A stretch of 64,000 nucleotides of DNA from Salticus scenicus (GCA_963930645.1 OZ005660.1:246968731-247032730), one strand, 5' to 3'; counted from the stretch's first letter, positions 45,481 through 59,375 are shown. Numbers and translations are program-made. Notes: a model not told the origin generated them from the sequence alone.

Positions 45481-47945
45481 AAAAATAGAAATATTTTTGA
45501 GAGATCATTGTCAAATGAAAAAAAAAAAAATTAATAACAATAAACATTATAATTAAAATATTTAATGTTATTAAAAGTACTAATAAAATAAATATTTATT
45601 AGTATTATAAACATTAGTCGTATTAAATAGTAAATAATTACTAATAGATATTAAATAATACCAATTGAATACATTAATATATTAAATATACTAATTAAAT
45701 TTTAGTGTTATTAGCATAAGTAATACAAATAAAATAAGCATTTTTTTAGTATGTTATTTTTTCTTAAGGAAAAACTTTTGAACACGCAGGAGCAACGATT
45801 CCCTGTTTTCAATATGTGTGTATTTCAAAAGAACTCGTCTGTCTGTCATAATTGTAAACAAAGTTATCGATTTTGTTTTCTTTTTAACAAAGAAAAAAAA
45901 ATGCATTACTTAAGATATTGTTAGCAGAGCATAAAATCGACTTTCTTTGATGCTGTACATCTAACAGAAATAAATTACCTGCATTCACCAAGGAAGGTAA
46001 TTAAGGTAATTTGAAAAAATAATAATTTGAATAATTTTTTTTTACTAAGTACATTCGTATAAGAAAATATAGACACGTTTTGAGATGGTCACAACATACT
46101 AATTTCGTGTTATTGTTAAGAAATCGTTAAAATTAATATAGATTCCATAACCGATAACAATTGTACAAATAAAGTCTACTAATTGCCAAAATACACAATA
46201 ACTTATTCGGGAAAAGTAATGAAAACCTGTCATAGCCCTTTAAAATTAGACTCAAGATTATCATGAAAGCAATAGTGCCTGAAAATGTTGCTGTGCTGAA
46301 TTGCGCTATATTTGTTTCAGTATTTTTATGTGATGAAGAGTTACGTTCATCATTTTTCATCGAAACATTTACTGGGAGTTTTGATAATATATAGAGATTG
46401 CTTAAAAAGTAACACCATTATACAAGAACAAATATTTAATGCATTTATATGAATAAAAATATTGCAGTTAAATTTGAAGGATATTTTAAACAATATTCGA
46501 TCATCACTATATATAAATGAATTTAAAAAATAAAATAAAATAATCATTAAAATTTTGAATAGCTTTAAAAAGAAAAATTTTATGGTAAAAGAACGTTTAT
46601 ATAAATATATTTCTTTTGGTGTCCATTTTTGGTGACCGTCGACAAATACCGTTATATAAATCCGTTAATGAAATGTAAATGATTTTTAATTATTTGAATT
46701 TTATTATCTTAAAACAGGGTTAATTTAAAATAAACTAAAGAAGCATTTATATTAGTTTTCGTAAGATAAAATCAAGAAAAACACATTAAACTATCTGATT
46801 TATTGAAATTAATATTTTAATAAGTAAACCATGATAAAGATTTAAAATGGGTGATATATATTTTTTCCCCTTTCTTTATTACCACCTGAAACTATATAAT
46901 TTTAAAATTATTATGGCGGCAGTTTTCTCAGAAATTTTTGATGATACAGGTTTAATTTTCATTTTTTTAATCACGTGCAAATAAATGTTTTTTTATTAAA
47001 AATAAATAAATAAATAAATAAAAATTGGCGGCCATTCTCTTTTTATTGGCATCAGCTTGAAATTACAAGTGAAAGCAACCTGACAGGAAAAAATGTAAAA
47101 ATATTTCATAAACCACAACAAAAAAAAAAAAAAAAAAATCTAATTGAAATATTAAAAATCTAATTTTCTTGTAAATCTGCTGGTGATTCTTTGTTAAGAA
47201 AATATCAGATTTGTTCCTGCCATATTTTTTTCTATACAACGCAAACTAACATTTTCTTTTATCAGTATAGATTCTTCTAACAAATAATGACTCTACTAAT
47301 TCATAAAATATAATCATAACATATGTAAATAAGCTGAAATATAAAAATAATTTTATTTTTCAAAGAGTAGATTTAATTAACAAACTAGTACTCTCTAATT
47401 TTAATATTTTTACCAAGCTATCATTATATTTTAAAGTTAATTCAAATTGAAAAGTTATCTTTATAATCTAAAATGATGAACAAATAAAACGTCAAAAGCA
47501 ATGAAAAATAAAAAGTTTCATTGGAGAGTTATTTTGAAAACTCAAAATAGCTCTTCGTTACGTATTGTGTATGTTAAAAAATAATAAAACATATGAAAAG
47601 ACAAACTCAAAAGCCAAAAAAAAAAAAAAAAAATTAAACTTATTAAGACAGTTTTATTATTAAAGAGTTATTATTTACATTTTGTAATATGTCTTTTTCA
47701 ATTGAAGTATATATATCATTATACTGACTGTACTGTTATTTATTCTCCGTTATTATTGAACGTGTAAAGCATTATTTGCATTGAGCCTTTAATTAATATT
47801 CAAGTTGAATATTGTTAGCATTTAAGCTGAAAAAGTTTTCATCTAAATATTAAAATTAAATGCATCTGATTGTATGAATAAATATCCATAAAGATTTTAT
47901 TTTAACGTGTGCTTCAATAAATAATTTATAAATACATACTATACA
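45481..47945. other. AT-rich stretch, no gene
   Basis: The two overlapping minus-strand frames at 46133-46547 show no recognisable domain. Only A-rich and AAAT runs otherwise. Confidence 0.5.
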
Positions 47946-48326
47946 TTAAGGGCCCTCTTCACTCATCTCTGCCGGAAGTCGAACTAATGTTATTCTATGG
48001 GAAATTTTTCTTTGCAAATAACTTATTAACTAACACATATTTTTAAATTCTGTTTACACATTCTGAAAATTCCTAGCTGTTAAATTGACGGACCTTTTTT
48101 AAAAAATTATTTTTAATTTTTTTATATTTTATTTTAAAGCAAAATACGAATTTTCAATATGTGAAATTTTTTCATTTTGCAATTTTAAAATAAAATATTA
48201 AAAATTAAAAAAATAGATTTTTTAAAAAAGTCCGTCAATTCAACAGTTGGGAGTTTTCTGGAAAAAATCCCCGTAGAATAACATTGGCTCGGGCTTCCGG
48301 CGACGGTAAGTGAAGAGGACCGTTAA
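47946..48326. mobile_element. piggyBac-like foldback MITE with TTAA borders
   Basis: TTAA at 47946-47949 and 48323-48326. Inward ends GGGCCCTCTTCACT and CGGTCCTCTTCACTTAC. Inner arms (CGGAAGTC.. / ..GCTTCCGG, GTTAAATTGACGGAC / GTCCGTCAATTCAAC) are inverted. Confidence 0.85.
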
Positions 48327-49230
48327 AGTAGTATTTATTGAATTGATTTAAATTCAAAAACACTGTATTTTATTCAGTTAAGAATTTATATCCAAATTCT
48401 AAAATGAAAGTTTTGCTTTTAAGTTGTTTCGACAAATAAATAAATAAATAAAATTAATTGCAAAATTTTTGTAAATACAATACATTGCAAAAAAGTACAA
48501 TTGGTTTGGTTCCAAATGAAAAGTTCAGCACCAGTATGAACCATAAGAAGAGAAATTAAAAAGATAAAAAGCTCTTAGATATGTAAAACACGTCGGTATT
48601 TTTACATGTGTAAGGCCTGGCCATAAAATAGCTCACATTCATCTGGCAGAGAAAAATCTGTAAAAACAAATGTATTGTTCTCAAATTATATTAATTGATA
48701 AAAAGTTTATTTTAGATGGACAAAAACCTCATTGGGCGTGCATTCATACTGCCAAAATCATGTATAGATAACGAACGCATTTTCGAACGCCATCAATGAG
48801 GGGACTTTCTTATAACGTGAGGTGTTTTACCTTCTGAAATTTAAAAGAAAATTGCTTTTGTAGAAGTTCCACAAAATAGACATGTAGTACAGCACCGAGT
48901 GCGAGAGCCGCGAAAGTTTTTTTAATTACTAACCTCCAAGAAACCCAATTTTAATTCAAGCCAACAACAAGGAAAATACAATAGGTTCTACAGTACGAAG
49001 GTCGAAAATTATCGACATGTTTATTCTACATCGTAATCCTATAGGCCTACTTGGAATTTTTTTGACAGTTTTAGGAGGAAATGGATCTTTTTACTTTAGA
49101 AATAGGGGTTTTACTGTTCTATCGCGTGTTTTTTTTTCCTGTTTGCACTCCATTTTACTCTGTTTTTTCGGATTATCCGTGAGTACCACACAATTTCGCG
49201 AATAATCGGTGCTCTAATTCATATATGTAT
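48327..49230. other. AT-rich sequence with a pogo-like end near 49.17-49.21 kb
   Basis: CGGATTATCCGTGAG and CGCGAATAATCGGTGCTCT resemble the ends of pogo/Tigger elements, but no partner end was located. The open frame at 49017-49205 overlaps it. Confidence 0.4.
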
Positions 49231-49240
49231 ATAAAACACC

Positions 49241-49560
49241 TTAATAACAATTTCTGAATGTGAATTTAAAAAAAAAGAGAGAGAGGGGGGGTAAGTTACA
49301 ATTTTCAGAATATATATATAATAATAATGCATCGAGTAACACAGCAAAAGACACAAAAATGTGGTTTGCAGGTAATAAATCGCCACATGCTTTTAACCGC
49401 CCAATACTCTGGACTAACTTTTCGATATCATAAAAAGCAATATCTATATCGACAAAATCGGTCAAATTGTCCAAAATAGCATGGAAACTTTTCTTTCGCG
49501 TTGTACGTGTGTTTCATCACCTCCTCGAGTAGTTCGAATTCTTCTGTATTCTGCGCTGCC
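49241..49560 (-). pseudogene. Degraded coding relic, family unknown
   Basis: On the minus strand, AILDNLTDFVDIDIAFYDIE and GRLKACGDLLPANHIFVSFA read like conserved protein sequence. In a neighbouring frame just upstream, TEEFELLEEVMKHTYNAKEK looks like its continuation, implying a frameshift. No domain recognised; could be a decayed transposon protein or a processed host gene. Confidence 0.4.
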
Positions 49561-49904
49561 TACCCTCTACTGAATATACAAACAACAAAGGAAGTTTAAT
49601 ATTTATAGAAATTCTATTAATAGTTTAAAAATCTATCATTTTCCATGTGAAAACTGGTAAAAAAGAAAAGTATGATATTGCAACAAAATAAATTGTTTTC
49701 AATCTTGTTTTGCATATTTATGTTACTTATTTAGTTTCATATAATATTCCTATTTTATTTAAATATCAATTGGTATCAATTATATACATTTTGTAGGGGA
49801 AAAAACGGGATCATTTTTATCACTGCACCCCGACATATGTTATTTTAAATATTTTACACAATTTAAACGTATTTTATCATTTTAGATATATCACTGAAAT
49901 GAAG

Positions 49905-50716
49905 AATAATAATCTGGTGTGTCACTCACACGACTTTCGCTTATCCTGAAATTTAATACTATAAATACAGGTTTGAGATTAAGAGGTAAGATAACGAGCA
50001 CTGTTATGTAAAGCTATGTAAAAACAATTCAAATTAGGCTTCGGAAGAGTTTTATATGATAATTAGTTCTGTGTGAGGGGTCTACAGCCCCCGTCAACCC
50101 CCCGTTTCATTAATGCCCCTACATTTATATATAATTTAATTCTGTTATTAAAATTAAAAGTTCACATATAATTATTTAGACAACTTTCACACCCAACATT
50201 CCTTAGAACTTATTAGTCTTGATCAAACTTTCCCAGCAACAAACTTATATTAAATTGAAAATACAACTTTTAGATCTCCTGAAATTATTCGTTTTAAAAT
50301 TATTCTAAGACACACAGAAAAAGATCAAACGTTAAAATATTAGACTTCGGTAATCAGAAAACCTCAAAACGTGTAAATATGCAAAAAACGAGCGATGAAT
50401 ATTTAGCTTAAAAACATACATTATTTATCACATGAGGAATTCATTTTAATTCCTGAACAGCTTTCCTGGACATGGTAAAATATTGTAGTAAAACACGCTT
50501 AAATATTAGCAGCCCTGTATATCTTTTGAATATTATGTACAGACCACATGGTGCACCTAAACACAATCCTATAGCAATAATGCATGACACAACCTGAAAT
50601 ACACTTCCACTAATTTTAAACTATTCTCGCACGATAATCTAGTTCTTTTGTGTAGCCCTGTAAACGAACAGTGTATGACATCCATACCATATTCTGCATG
50701 AGACATATCTTTAGGC

Positions 50717-50755
<39 letters not shown>

Positions 50756-51160
50756 ATTTCATTTGGTTTAGTGCAGTCTATAGACGTTAAACTCTACTTA
50801 CCTCCAATTTCCCCCATAGATGTAATGTATATGAATACTCTTGGGTGTCCCTGTACACGAACCATTTGCTTGATCTCAACGAAAAGCTTAGTGTAGCATC
50901 CCTATATGGTACACATTTAGAATAATAAGTTTGGACTTTCTGCTATTATTTGTTCTTGAGATATGTTGATTACAGACAGACATGCATACATACGGGCAGG
51001 CATACAGACACACAGACAGACGCACATACACACAGTCCAACCGCTAAACACCTGATTTTAGGATTTAGGGGACATCAAAACGTGTAAATGTAACAAAAAC
51101 TAACTTTCGAAAATTTGACCCCAAAACAATACTTTCTCTACCTTATGGGTAAGAGAAAGT
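49905..51160. repeat. Right arm of a large inverted repeat
   Basis: Inverse of 40745-41740: CTGGTGTGTCACTCACACG, GGCTTCGGAAGAGTTTTA and CCCCGTTTCATTAATGCCCC first, then the block ending ATGGGTAAGAGAAAGTAAA. It also holds a TA microsatellite near 50718-50753 and (CAGA)n near 50975-51040. Confidence 0.8.
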
Positions 51161-52134
51161 AAATAGGTATATCTGCTTCATGAAATCATGCATGTTGCAT
51201 TTATTTCCTGACTGTACTTCAATAGAATATAATCAGAATATCTTAATAAACCAGAAATGAACCTTGTTTGCAGAGCACCTGTTATTTAAAGATAACTAGA
51301 TTTGAATAACTTGTGCTATTAACGTACCTGAATGAATTCATAATTATATGATACTTATTCAGTAGAGCATACAAATGCATGTGAAAACACTTACTTTCTA
51401 ATCCATAGGGAACGGAGTTCATTTACAATCAAGTAACATCAAGTTGAAATGAAATAAGTAATTAAGTGAAATAATATCCATTATTATAGTGAAAGTATAG
51501 CTAGTACTAATTATAGATATTTATATCAATAATAGTAGTTGGAAGTGAAATAGTTTTAACTATAATTCTACAAGATAACTATGTACGAACACGCTTACAC
51601 AGCATTAATACATATTAGAGTACTATAATAAGTTATTAATATTCAGAAATTGTTTTAAGAGTAATGTTATTGAAGATTAACTATATTTTCAGTGCTAGTT
51701 ACCGAACAAAGAACTTGTGCGAATTCCTTTATTATGTAATTTAATTAGAAGCGATACAGAACGTTTATTTCCGAAGAAGTTATAAATTTACAGAGGCATA
51801 TAGTTAAGCTTTAATTATGACTAAGATATCACGGAGATATCTATAAATGATATTTATTATGCATATTATTTGATAAATTCAGACCTATGTGTTGTAAATT
51901 AAAGTTTTAAATATTGATATGTTTGGTTTTCGAAAAGCCGCAGATGGAAGTAACCTAGATTTTTTTTTTTTTTTTTTTTTTTGAATTGCTGAAATAACTT
52001 GCTTATACTAGAGGTACATTAATTGTATAATAATTAGTTCTAATAAATAATTATAATCTTAAAAATCTGTACTAGAAAAAGAAAATGTTTGTTTATCTGT
52101 GTGCGACATGAATATATATATATATATATTGGAA
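51161..52134. other. AT-rich stretch, no gene
   Basis: Poly-T at 51960-51983 and an AT run near 52111-52130. Confidence 0.5.
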
Positions 52135-52142
52135 CGTACAGT

Positions 52143-52708
52143 TAGAGCCCCTAAATAAAATAATAGGCCGGCGCATCACCACCATTTTTTTGCCTCCGAA
52201 GAGTACAGCATTCCCGTTTGGCGTCCTTATCGCTTCCCTAATGATTTTAAGAAATATTGATCTGAAGATAATCCGGTCAAAATAAGAGCAATAAAATAAG
52301 CAACAATAATATTCCTAAAAACACATTTTTTCCACAGTACATTCTCAGGATGTCATTTTATTCTGAAGATATCACATGGATGTACTGGGGTAAGATGTGT
52401 TGTTAGGGCAGTTTCTGTTTCTTTTACGAAATGTCGCCAAAACTCAAATACACAGTAGTAGAAGGTCTGTGAACAATTTATATTCACTTCTTGAATGATT
52501 ATAGCAGTTTATCGCTAAACAAACTTCCATATCATAGTTTACTTAGCTAAAATTATGAAATATAACAAAACAAGTCACTCTAAAGTAACGTAAGACGATT
52601 AAAAAAAAAAAAAAAAAAAAATGTTTGTCGTTTGTTTATCAGAGAAACGCGCTGGGTACATGTGGCAACCCTAAGGCAACAAAATGCCTGATGCGCCAGA
52701 TAGCCTTA
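52143..52708 (-). mobile_element. hAT-type element with 8-bp target duplication, copy 1
   Basis: CGTACAGT at 52135-52142 and 52709-52716. Ends TAGAGCCCC and AGATAGCCTTA. The body is the inverted-orientation relative of 61443-62159 (GGTTGCCACATGTACCC, CGATAAACTGCTATAATCA). No transposase frame. Confidence 0.87.
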
Positions 52709-52716
52709 CGTACAGT

Positions 52717-53500
52717 TTTATTTTATTATTATTATTTTTTTTTTCTAGATAATTTTTATCTAGATTTTTTTCTAGATTCGTGGTGATTCGAAACATAGAT
52801 TTTTTTCGTATCATATTAGATTTTTAAGAGTTATATGTTTTAGAGGAATTTTTAAATTTTTACCACACATTTTTCTTTGAGTAGTAATTTAAAGCTCAGG
52901 TCAATAAAATTACGTACCTGTAAATTTTTACTTTTATTTATTTATTTATTTTAGCATAAAAATAATCATTTCTTTCTACGTGAATAAAAAATTTGAAAAA
53001 TTAAACATGTATCATCAAAATTTCTGTCGAAAATGACGTCATAATAGCTTTAAAAATTTATTTTTAAAATATTAATTTTACTCAATCCAATAGTCTTATT
53101 CATCCTTTTTCTTGATTTTATCTTCCGCAAAGTAATGTGGGTATATATATGTTTAGTCTAGGTTCATCTTAACGATTTATTTAATTATTTATTTTCATTT
53201 TTGTGATGAATTAAAATGGCGGTTTCAATTGCGTAAGTAAAGGTTTTGGCGATAAATAACCGAGCAACTCCGGTGTCAAATTTCAAATTTCGCCTAGAAA
53301 CTCTTATAGTAAAGCTATTCCTTAATGTTAACACATATTTTAAATTAATCGTGTTTCTAATCAACATAGTAAAACTCAAATAAATAAATGTCATTTATAT
53401 TTTATTAACGGCTGTATATCACGGTATGTGGAAATTATTTTGATTTGCTGAAAATTGTCACCAATCGAAATATATATTTAAACGTTTCAATTCTTCTTCT

Positions 53501-53531
<31 letters not shown>

Positions 53532-53632
53532 ATGCAGAAACCAGCGAAGCAGACGAAATCAGACAGTAATAAATAAAAACGAAGTTTTTTTCTCGGTAAT
53601 TGTTTGAGTAATAATAAAACTTTAATGTAGGT
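52717..53632. other. AT-rich stretch, no gene
   Basis: TCTAGA-rich short repeats near 52745-52785; poly-T near 53505-53530; unsupported minus-strand open frame at 53185-53394. Confidence 0.5.
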
Positions 53633-53945
53633 TAGAGTGACCAAAATTCTTTCATTGAATTTGAGGACAAATATGGCGGTGTCCTCGAAATTCGAAGACA
53701 AAAATAAATAAATAAATCACCTTAAATAGTAAAATGTTAATACTTTTTATGTATAAAGCACCCAAAAGAACTTACTTCAACTTATTTATTACACAAGTAA
53801 TAAATTATTATAATAAAACATTAATAACTTTATAACCGGCGGGCGTCCCCAAATGTGTCGTAATTTTTTCGAGATGTAGGTAGTTTTCGAGGATTGTCCT
53901 TGAGATTCGAGGATATAGGATCAGTCTAAAGTAGGTCATCCTATA
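53633..53945. mobile_element. Possible MITE with TAGAGTGACC / GGTCATCCTA ends
   Basis: Short inverted ends and internal inverted GAGGACA / TGTCCT and CTCGAAATTCGA / TCGAGATG blocks. No target duplication fixed. Confidence 0.45.
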
Positions 53946-54355
53946 TCTGATGAAATTTATTTTATATGAATTATAAATGTATTTCTTTTACAAATAAAGA
54001 ACGTTAAGTTATCAAATGTTCCAATAAATAAATAAATAAAACTTTGATATTTTTTTATTAATTAATTTCCTATAAACGCAAATATTTTAAAATTAACGCT
54101 TATATTATTAAAGTTCTTTAATTTTCCATGCTATTTCTTTAGCATTTCGTAAAATATTTATCGTAAAGAATTTAAAAAAATATTGTACGTTTCACTCGTA
54201 TCTGTTTTCACATTAAAATTAATAAAAAAATAAAAAAAAAGGCATTTTTTTTTTTAAATAAAAGTAACTTTAATATCTTTATAGCGGAAAAATAATATGA
54301 GGATAATAAAGATGTATAAGTAAAACTGATATCTCTCAATGAACTTGTTTTATTA

Positions 54356-54410
<55 letters not shown>

Positions 54411-56103
54411 CGTTAATGAAACAGCTCAGACGTTAATTGTTTATGGATTAATCGATGTTTGCAAGGCTTTTATTTTTAATTTCAATAATTTGTTGGCACC
54501 TTCCTATTCTCCAGTTTGTGTAAAAGTTTTACATGTGGCTACTCTGCTTTGTTCTAGTTTTCTCTATGGATTCATTGATGATTTGATTTAATAATTTTTT
54601 AATTTCTCATTCAAATTGTTTTTTTTTTTTGGCTTCGATCGGGGCTGGAACAATATAAATTGCTATGATTGGTTATATTCTTTTACGAAATCGATGCAGC
54701 TTTCACAGCTTTATGAAGTACATGCCCCTTCGCGATTTTTTACTTCTAATTTTAAGCATTTTTATCCAATTATTATTTCTGTGGTCCTTTAGTTATTTTC
54801 TCTGTCATTAAGTTTAATGGTCCTCTTTTTTAATTATTATCATTCATGTCGGCGTAAGTAATTTAAATTGTTTTTGTATCTTATTGGTTTTTTAATCTGT
54901 ATCGCGACATTTTTGTGTCAGTCTTACCTATAAGTTAAAATCAGTTCTATTTTTGTTGTGTTGCTATTGTTTTGTATCTGTTAATTGCTAAATTTTAAGG
55001 TTAAATTTTATTACGATATCTATCATTTATTTATATATATATATACATATTATAATTTTAAATATGAAATTTCGCAAGCTGTTTCAAAGCTGGAGTTCTT
55101 TTTACCATTAAACGACATGCGATTTAGGGAGAAATACACAAACTCATATTACAGCAAAATCTTTTATCGTATGTATTTATTTTATTGTTTTTGTTCAGAA
55201 ATTTAATATTGTTCATTATTTAAAGTCAGATTTTTTGTACATTTTACATTCTAAAAAGATAAATTATTTTTAACAAATTCACTTCTGAACAAAGGATCAT
55301 GTAGGTTGTACTTAAACTCATGCAAAGATTTTTCTTTTACACTTCCGTAAAGAATCCTTTGTAAAATGTTCTTATGGAACTTTCAATATTCTTTTAAAAT
55401 TACAATTAAAGAACAGCATTTAATAACCATTTTACAAAAACTATGTGTGCCTGTTCAATTCTGGACTTAAATTTAGATTTCCCATAAAAGTTAATAACTT
55501 ATTCTATTCAGTAGTTCTAACGTCAGTCCATGAATTTTTAATTCTATTAAACCACTATTCCCTATATAAATATTTTGTTGACTGTCTCAATTTATGCAAC
55601 TTAAGGATAAATTCACCTTAAATAATTAACTTAAAACATGAATAAAATTCTTTCTGGGCTTTTAAATTTATGACATCGTAGCTTTACTTAAGCTTTAGGT
55701 CAAATACTTTCGCATAAAGAAGCTTCTGGAACTGAATAACTTACACTCGTGCTCTTCAATTATTCATCCGCATCTATGCACCGTTCATCCTGCATTATTC
55801 ATCCTCATCGTCTAAAAGCTTTCTCGCTGGTGTTCTTGACGCCGTAAAAATTGTTTGCCCTGAACCATTCATGCTATGCTTTGAAATTTCTTGTATGTTT
55901 ATAAAAGTTAAAGAACAGTTTAAAAAAGTATTCTTTAAAATAAACATTATGAAAACCGTTCTGAAGATTTCATAAAAGACGTGGTAGTTTTATAAATATT
56001 TTATTCATATTTTAGTAATTTTTCTCCTTAAAATTTTCATCAATATTTAAATATTTATTCACATAAATAACAAAAACATCTAGTGAGCTACAATATATAT
56101 TTA
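53946..56103. other. AT-rich stretch with (AT)n(GT)n at 54357-54400
   Basis: No exon, RNA or clear element. The Cys-Val open frame is the GT microsatellite. Confidence 0.5.
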
Positions 56104-56240
56104 AAGTCGGTAACAAATATCTCGGAACACTAGCAAAAATTGCTGTGTAAAAAAAGTACACTTAATACAGATTTGTTAAGTAAATCCTTGCGAAATCCTG
56201 TTTTTAGACTGACTAAAAACAGGATTTGGCATGGATTTTA
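56104..56240. mobile_element. Truncated CAGTCGGC mariner-like MITE
   Basis: GTCGGTAACAAATATCTCGG at the left and the inner hairpin (AAATCCTTGCGAAATCC / GGATTTGGCATGGATTT) match the family; the right terminal repeat is gone. Confidence 0.78.
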
Positions 56241-56318
56241 AGTCGAAACGACAGAATTTTCCAAGACACTTATTGCTTTTCTAGAAACAAATCTTTGATC
56301 TCTTGATTCAAATCTTTG

Positions 56319-56540
56319 ATCTCTTTGATCTCGCCTTGAGGGTCGGTGAGGTATATTTTAAACCAGCTAATATTTTAACACCCAACTTCGAAAATTCATC
56401 CCGGAAAATTTTAATAAAATATTCTTTTAATTTATGCAAAAAACTTGATTAATTATTTATTTTTTCTAATATTGTTTTAATTTCCGATGTCTTTGATTTT
56501 AAATAAGTGTAATCGCATTGCTCTGAAACGGTTAAATATA
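56319..56540. mobile_element. Decayed relative of the TTAA element at 11653-11882
   Basis: AAAATTCATCCCGGAAAATTT and the CCGATGTC..GTAATCGCATTGCTCTGAAACGG-like end align loosely with 11700-11882; TTAA borders not intact. Confidence 0.5.
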
Positions 56541-56838
56541 TACAAATCTAACATTAATTCATTTTATAAAATTAATTGAGACTAGAAATAAAATTTCTCC
56601 ATGTACTTTCAGAAATAATATACTCAATTTTGACGATTCAGACATCCTCGGGCTTAATTTCGTTGTTTTTGAAAACCATTTCGTCAAGCGATCACGTGAT
56701 TTTTGATGAAACGTGAACTCTCAAATATTTGACGAAACTATTTACTCACAATAGCATGTGCGAGCTTTCACAATAGCATGTGCGAGCGCCATATTGTTTT
56801 TTTTCCTGTGTTGTTTCGACTTTACGCTTCAAAGACTT

Positions 56839-57055
56839 TTATTTGCCGGCCTGGTGGTTCGGTCAGTATGGCGCTACCTTCTGGATTCCCAGGTCTTGGC
56901 TTCGAATCCCGATGCGGGCATGGATGTTTGTGATGTCCTATGTCTACAAAATATTGCGTGCGCTTGTTTCTGTGAATTTCTATAAAAATATGAATCAATT
57001 GAGTGATAAGTCATTGTAACTGTAGGTCTCAAAGCTGACAAATAAATGTCCAAAT
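56839..57055 (+). mobile_element. tRNA-derived SINE of a second family
   Basis: GCCGGCCTGGTGGTTCGGTC (A-box region) and GGCTTCGAATCCCGATG (B box) at tRNA-like spacing, then a tRNA-unrelated tail ending AAATGTCCAAATGACTT. Distinct from the 13325 family. Confidence 0.75.
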
Positions 57056-57342
57056 GACTTTTATTTGTTTTATTTATATGTTCTTTAAATATAATTAGGA
57101 TTTAATGTCTAAAGCAACGAACTTGCAGGTAATTTTATAATTCTATAATTTGTATTTTATTCTGTATCACGAAACTAGGATGAAAAAATGTATCTTTACT
57201 TTTGACGAAATTCGTATGTTCAAACAAGTGACGAAAGTAATTTTCTCAATTTGACGAAATATTCGCTCGGAGTATTTCCCTGTAAACGGTTTCGTGAAAA
57301 TTAAAGAAAATTTCTTGAAATTTGAATATCCATTTCTGAGAG

Positions 57343-57700
57343 TGTGGTTTTCATATGTTTTGCGTTGAAAGTTTATTTAGACTTTAAGTCATACTATCAT
57401 ACATTAGCACAAACAAAATTCATGGACTAAATAACTTTAGTCACCATGTAATAAATTTACTTATTTTGTGGTTTTCATATATTTTACATTGAAAGTTTAT
57501 TTAGTCTTTAAGTCATATAATACTTTAGAACAAACAAAATTCATGGACTAAATAACTTTAGTCCATATAACTTTAGTAATCATGTAATAACTTTAGTTAT
57601 TTTGTGGTTTTCATATATTTTACATTGAAAGCTTTTTTAGTCATTAAGTCATATAATACTTTAGCACAAACAAAATTCATGAACTAAATAACTTTAGTCC
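57343..57700. repeat. Tandem repeat, ~125-136-bp unit, three copies
   Basis: GTGGTTTTCATAT recurs at about 57343, 57468 and 57604. Each unit continues with CATTGAAAGTTTATTTAG and ACAAAATTCATGGACTAAAT. The second unit has a short internal expansion. Confidence 0.88.
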
Positions 57701-58699
57701 AGGCTTTTCAATTACTCATCTACATCTGTGCTTATCGAAAAAGCTCTAGCAAAACGTTCCTGCTTCTGTATCTATCTATTTATATATTTCATAAATACCG
57801 CCATTCTATGCCTTAAAATTTGTCTCAAAATTAGAAAAATTCAATAAAAGTTTATATTTAAGCTAATTAAATATATTACTTAAAGATATTTTAATTTTAT
57901 GTACTTTTTATTCTTTTGCCATCGATATTTTGATTACAAAATTCCTCATTATCGACACAAAGTTTAAGCGAAATTCTTTCTTATAAATAAACTTTGGGAC
58001 GTAAGTTATTCAGATGGAATAACTTACATCCGAGAGCATCGGATATTCATCTTCATTTAAAAGTGCTCTCGTTACTTTTGCCTGCTACTATGTAAATTTC
58101 TTTTCTAAATCTTGACATGCTATGTTTAAGATTTCTTCTAAAGTTTTGAAAAGTTCAAGAAAATTTTAAGTTTCAAAATGGTTACGTAAACTCGGAATAT
58201 TTATTAAGAGATATTTATTTAAAAACATTTCATTCGATTACGTATTCATATATATATATATATAATTTTGATATACGTTTTCTCCTATTTTATTTCATAT
58301 GGATATTTCGGGCCTGTGCACAAAGAAATACTTAGATTTTGCTATCTTTGTGGCAGAAAAAACATTCATTTATTTAGCATGTTTGCATTCAACCAGGCCC
58401 TTGATAACGTTAGAATGCAAATAATGTTGTTTCCTTACTCCAACTTGCTTTGATTCATTTAGATTTGACTTTATTTCTTTTTTGGTTGGATTTGGGTGGT
58501 CTTTGTTTTTTGATCATATTAATTGTTTAAATACTAATATTAAATCTTCTTTAAATTCCAACTGTATGTGCTGATAATATTGTATTTCTACTGAACGTTC
58601 TGATAATCTATATATATATATATATATATATTGAAAACCTTTTCAAACACTGAATAGATGAAACCAAGAAACATTGAATAAGATGAAACAGAAAAAATA

Positions 58700-58733
<34 letters not shown>

Positions 58734-58905
58734 TTACGAATAACAAACAACCTTAAATTGAAACAATATATATTCAGGTTTAAAATGTCATCATTTTTTA
58801 CATAATGGAGAAATTTTTTTATTTACAGAAATAAAACCACCTTTAAAACCATATTTGTATTTTTAAACCGCATTTACATAAAAATACTTACGTATTACCA
58901 AGCTT
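57701..58905. other. AT-rich stretch, no gene
   Basis: AT microsatellites near 58250 and 58610; poly-A near 58700-58730. Confidence 0.5.
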
Positions 58906-59373
58906 CACTGAGAAATAATTCTGTAGCTGATATCTAGAATGTAAATTGTGGCTCTAGAAAAAATAGTTCCATGTCATCCTTATAGATTCTATTCCCCTTG
59001 GAAAGCAAGTTTTAGGAGCCCCTATTAGAATTCTAGAGCGTTTGCATATATTCTCGAGGGAAAAGTTATTTAAAAAATCTCTGCAAATAAATGAGACTAC
59101 AAGAGGTGGGTTTATGCAACTATAATCTTGGTTTATTACCAAATTCTAGAAAATCAAGCAAGAGTTTCTCGCAATATAAATAATTCAGACTATTTAGAGT
59201 ATTCAAAATATTGCTTCACTATCTAGAAATGTGTAGACTAGAAATTCTCAATTTCGTCTATTTAATTTATTGGCGTGCCTTATGCGCATAGCTCGGAAAT
59301 CTATATTTCTAGGGGATTAGAAAATGGTCACTTATTCATTCTAGAGAAAAGCGGTATATATTTTTTCTCAGTG
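58906..59373 (-). mobile_element. CACTG-ended element, inverted copy
   Basis: CACTGAGAAATAATTCTG to TTTTTTCTCAGTG, flanked by TT on both sides. Closely matches 29276-29737. 468 bp without coding capacity. Confidence 0.88.
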
Positions 59374-59375
59374 TT

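Noticed and set aside
56850..56925. tRNA-like sequence
   Set aside because: A and B boxes are present but the cloverleaf is not clean and a SINE body follows, so it is annotated as a SINE, not a tRNA gene.
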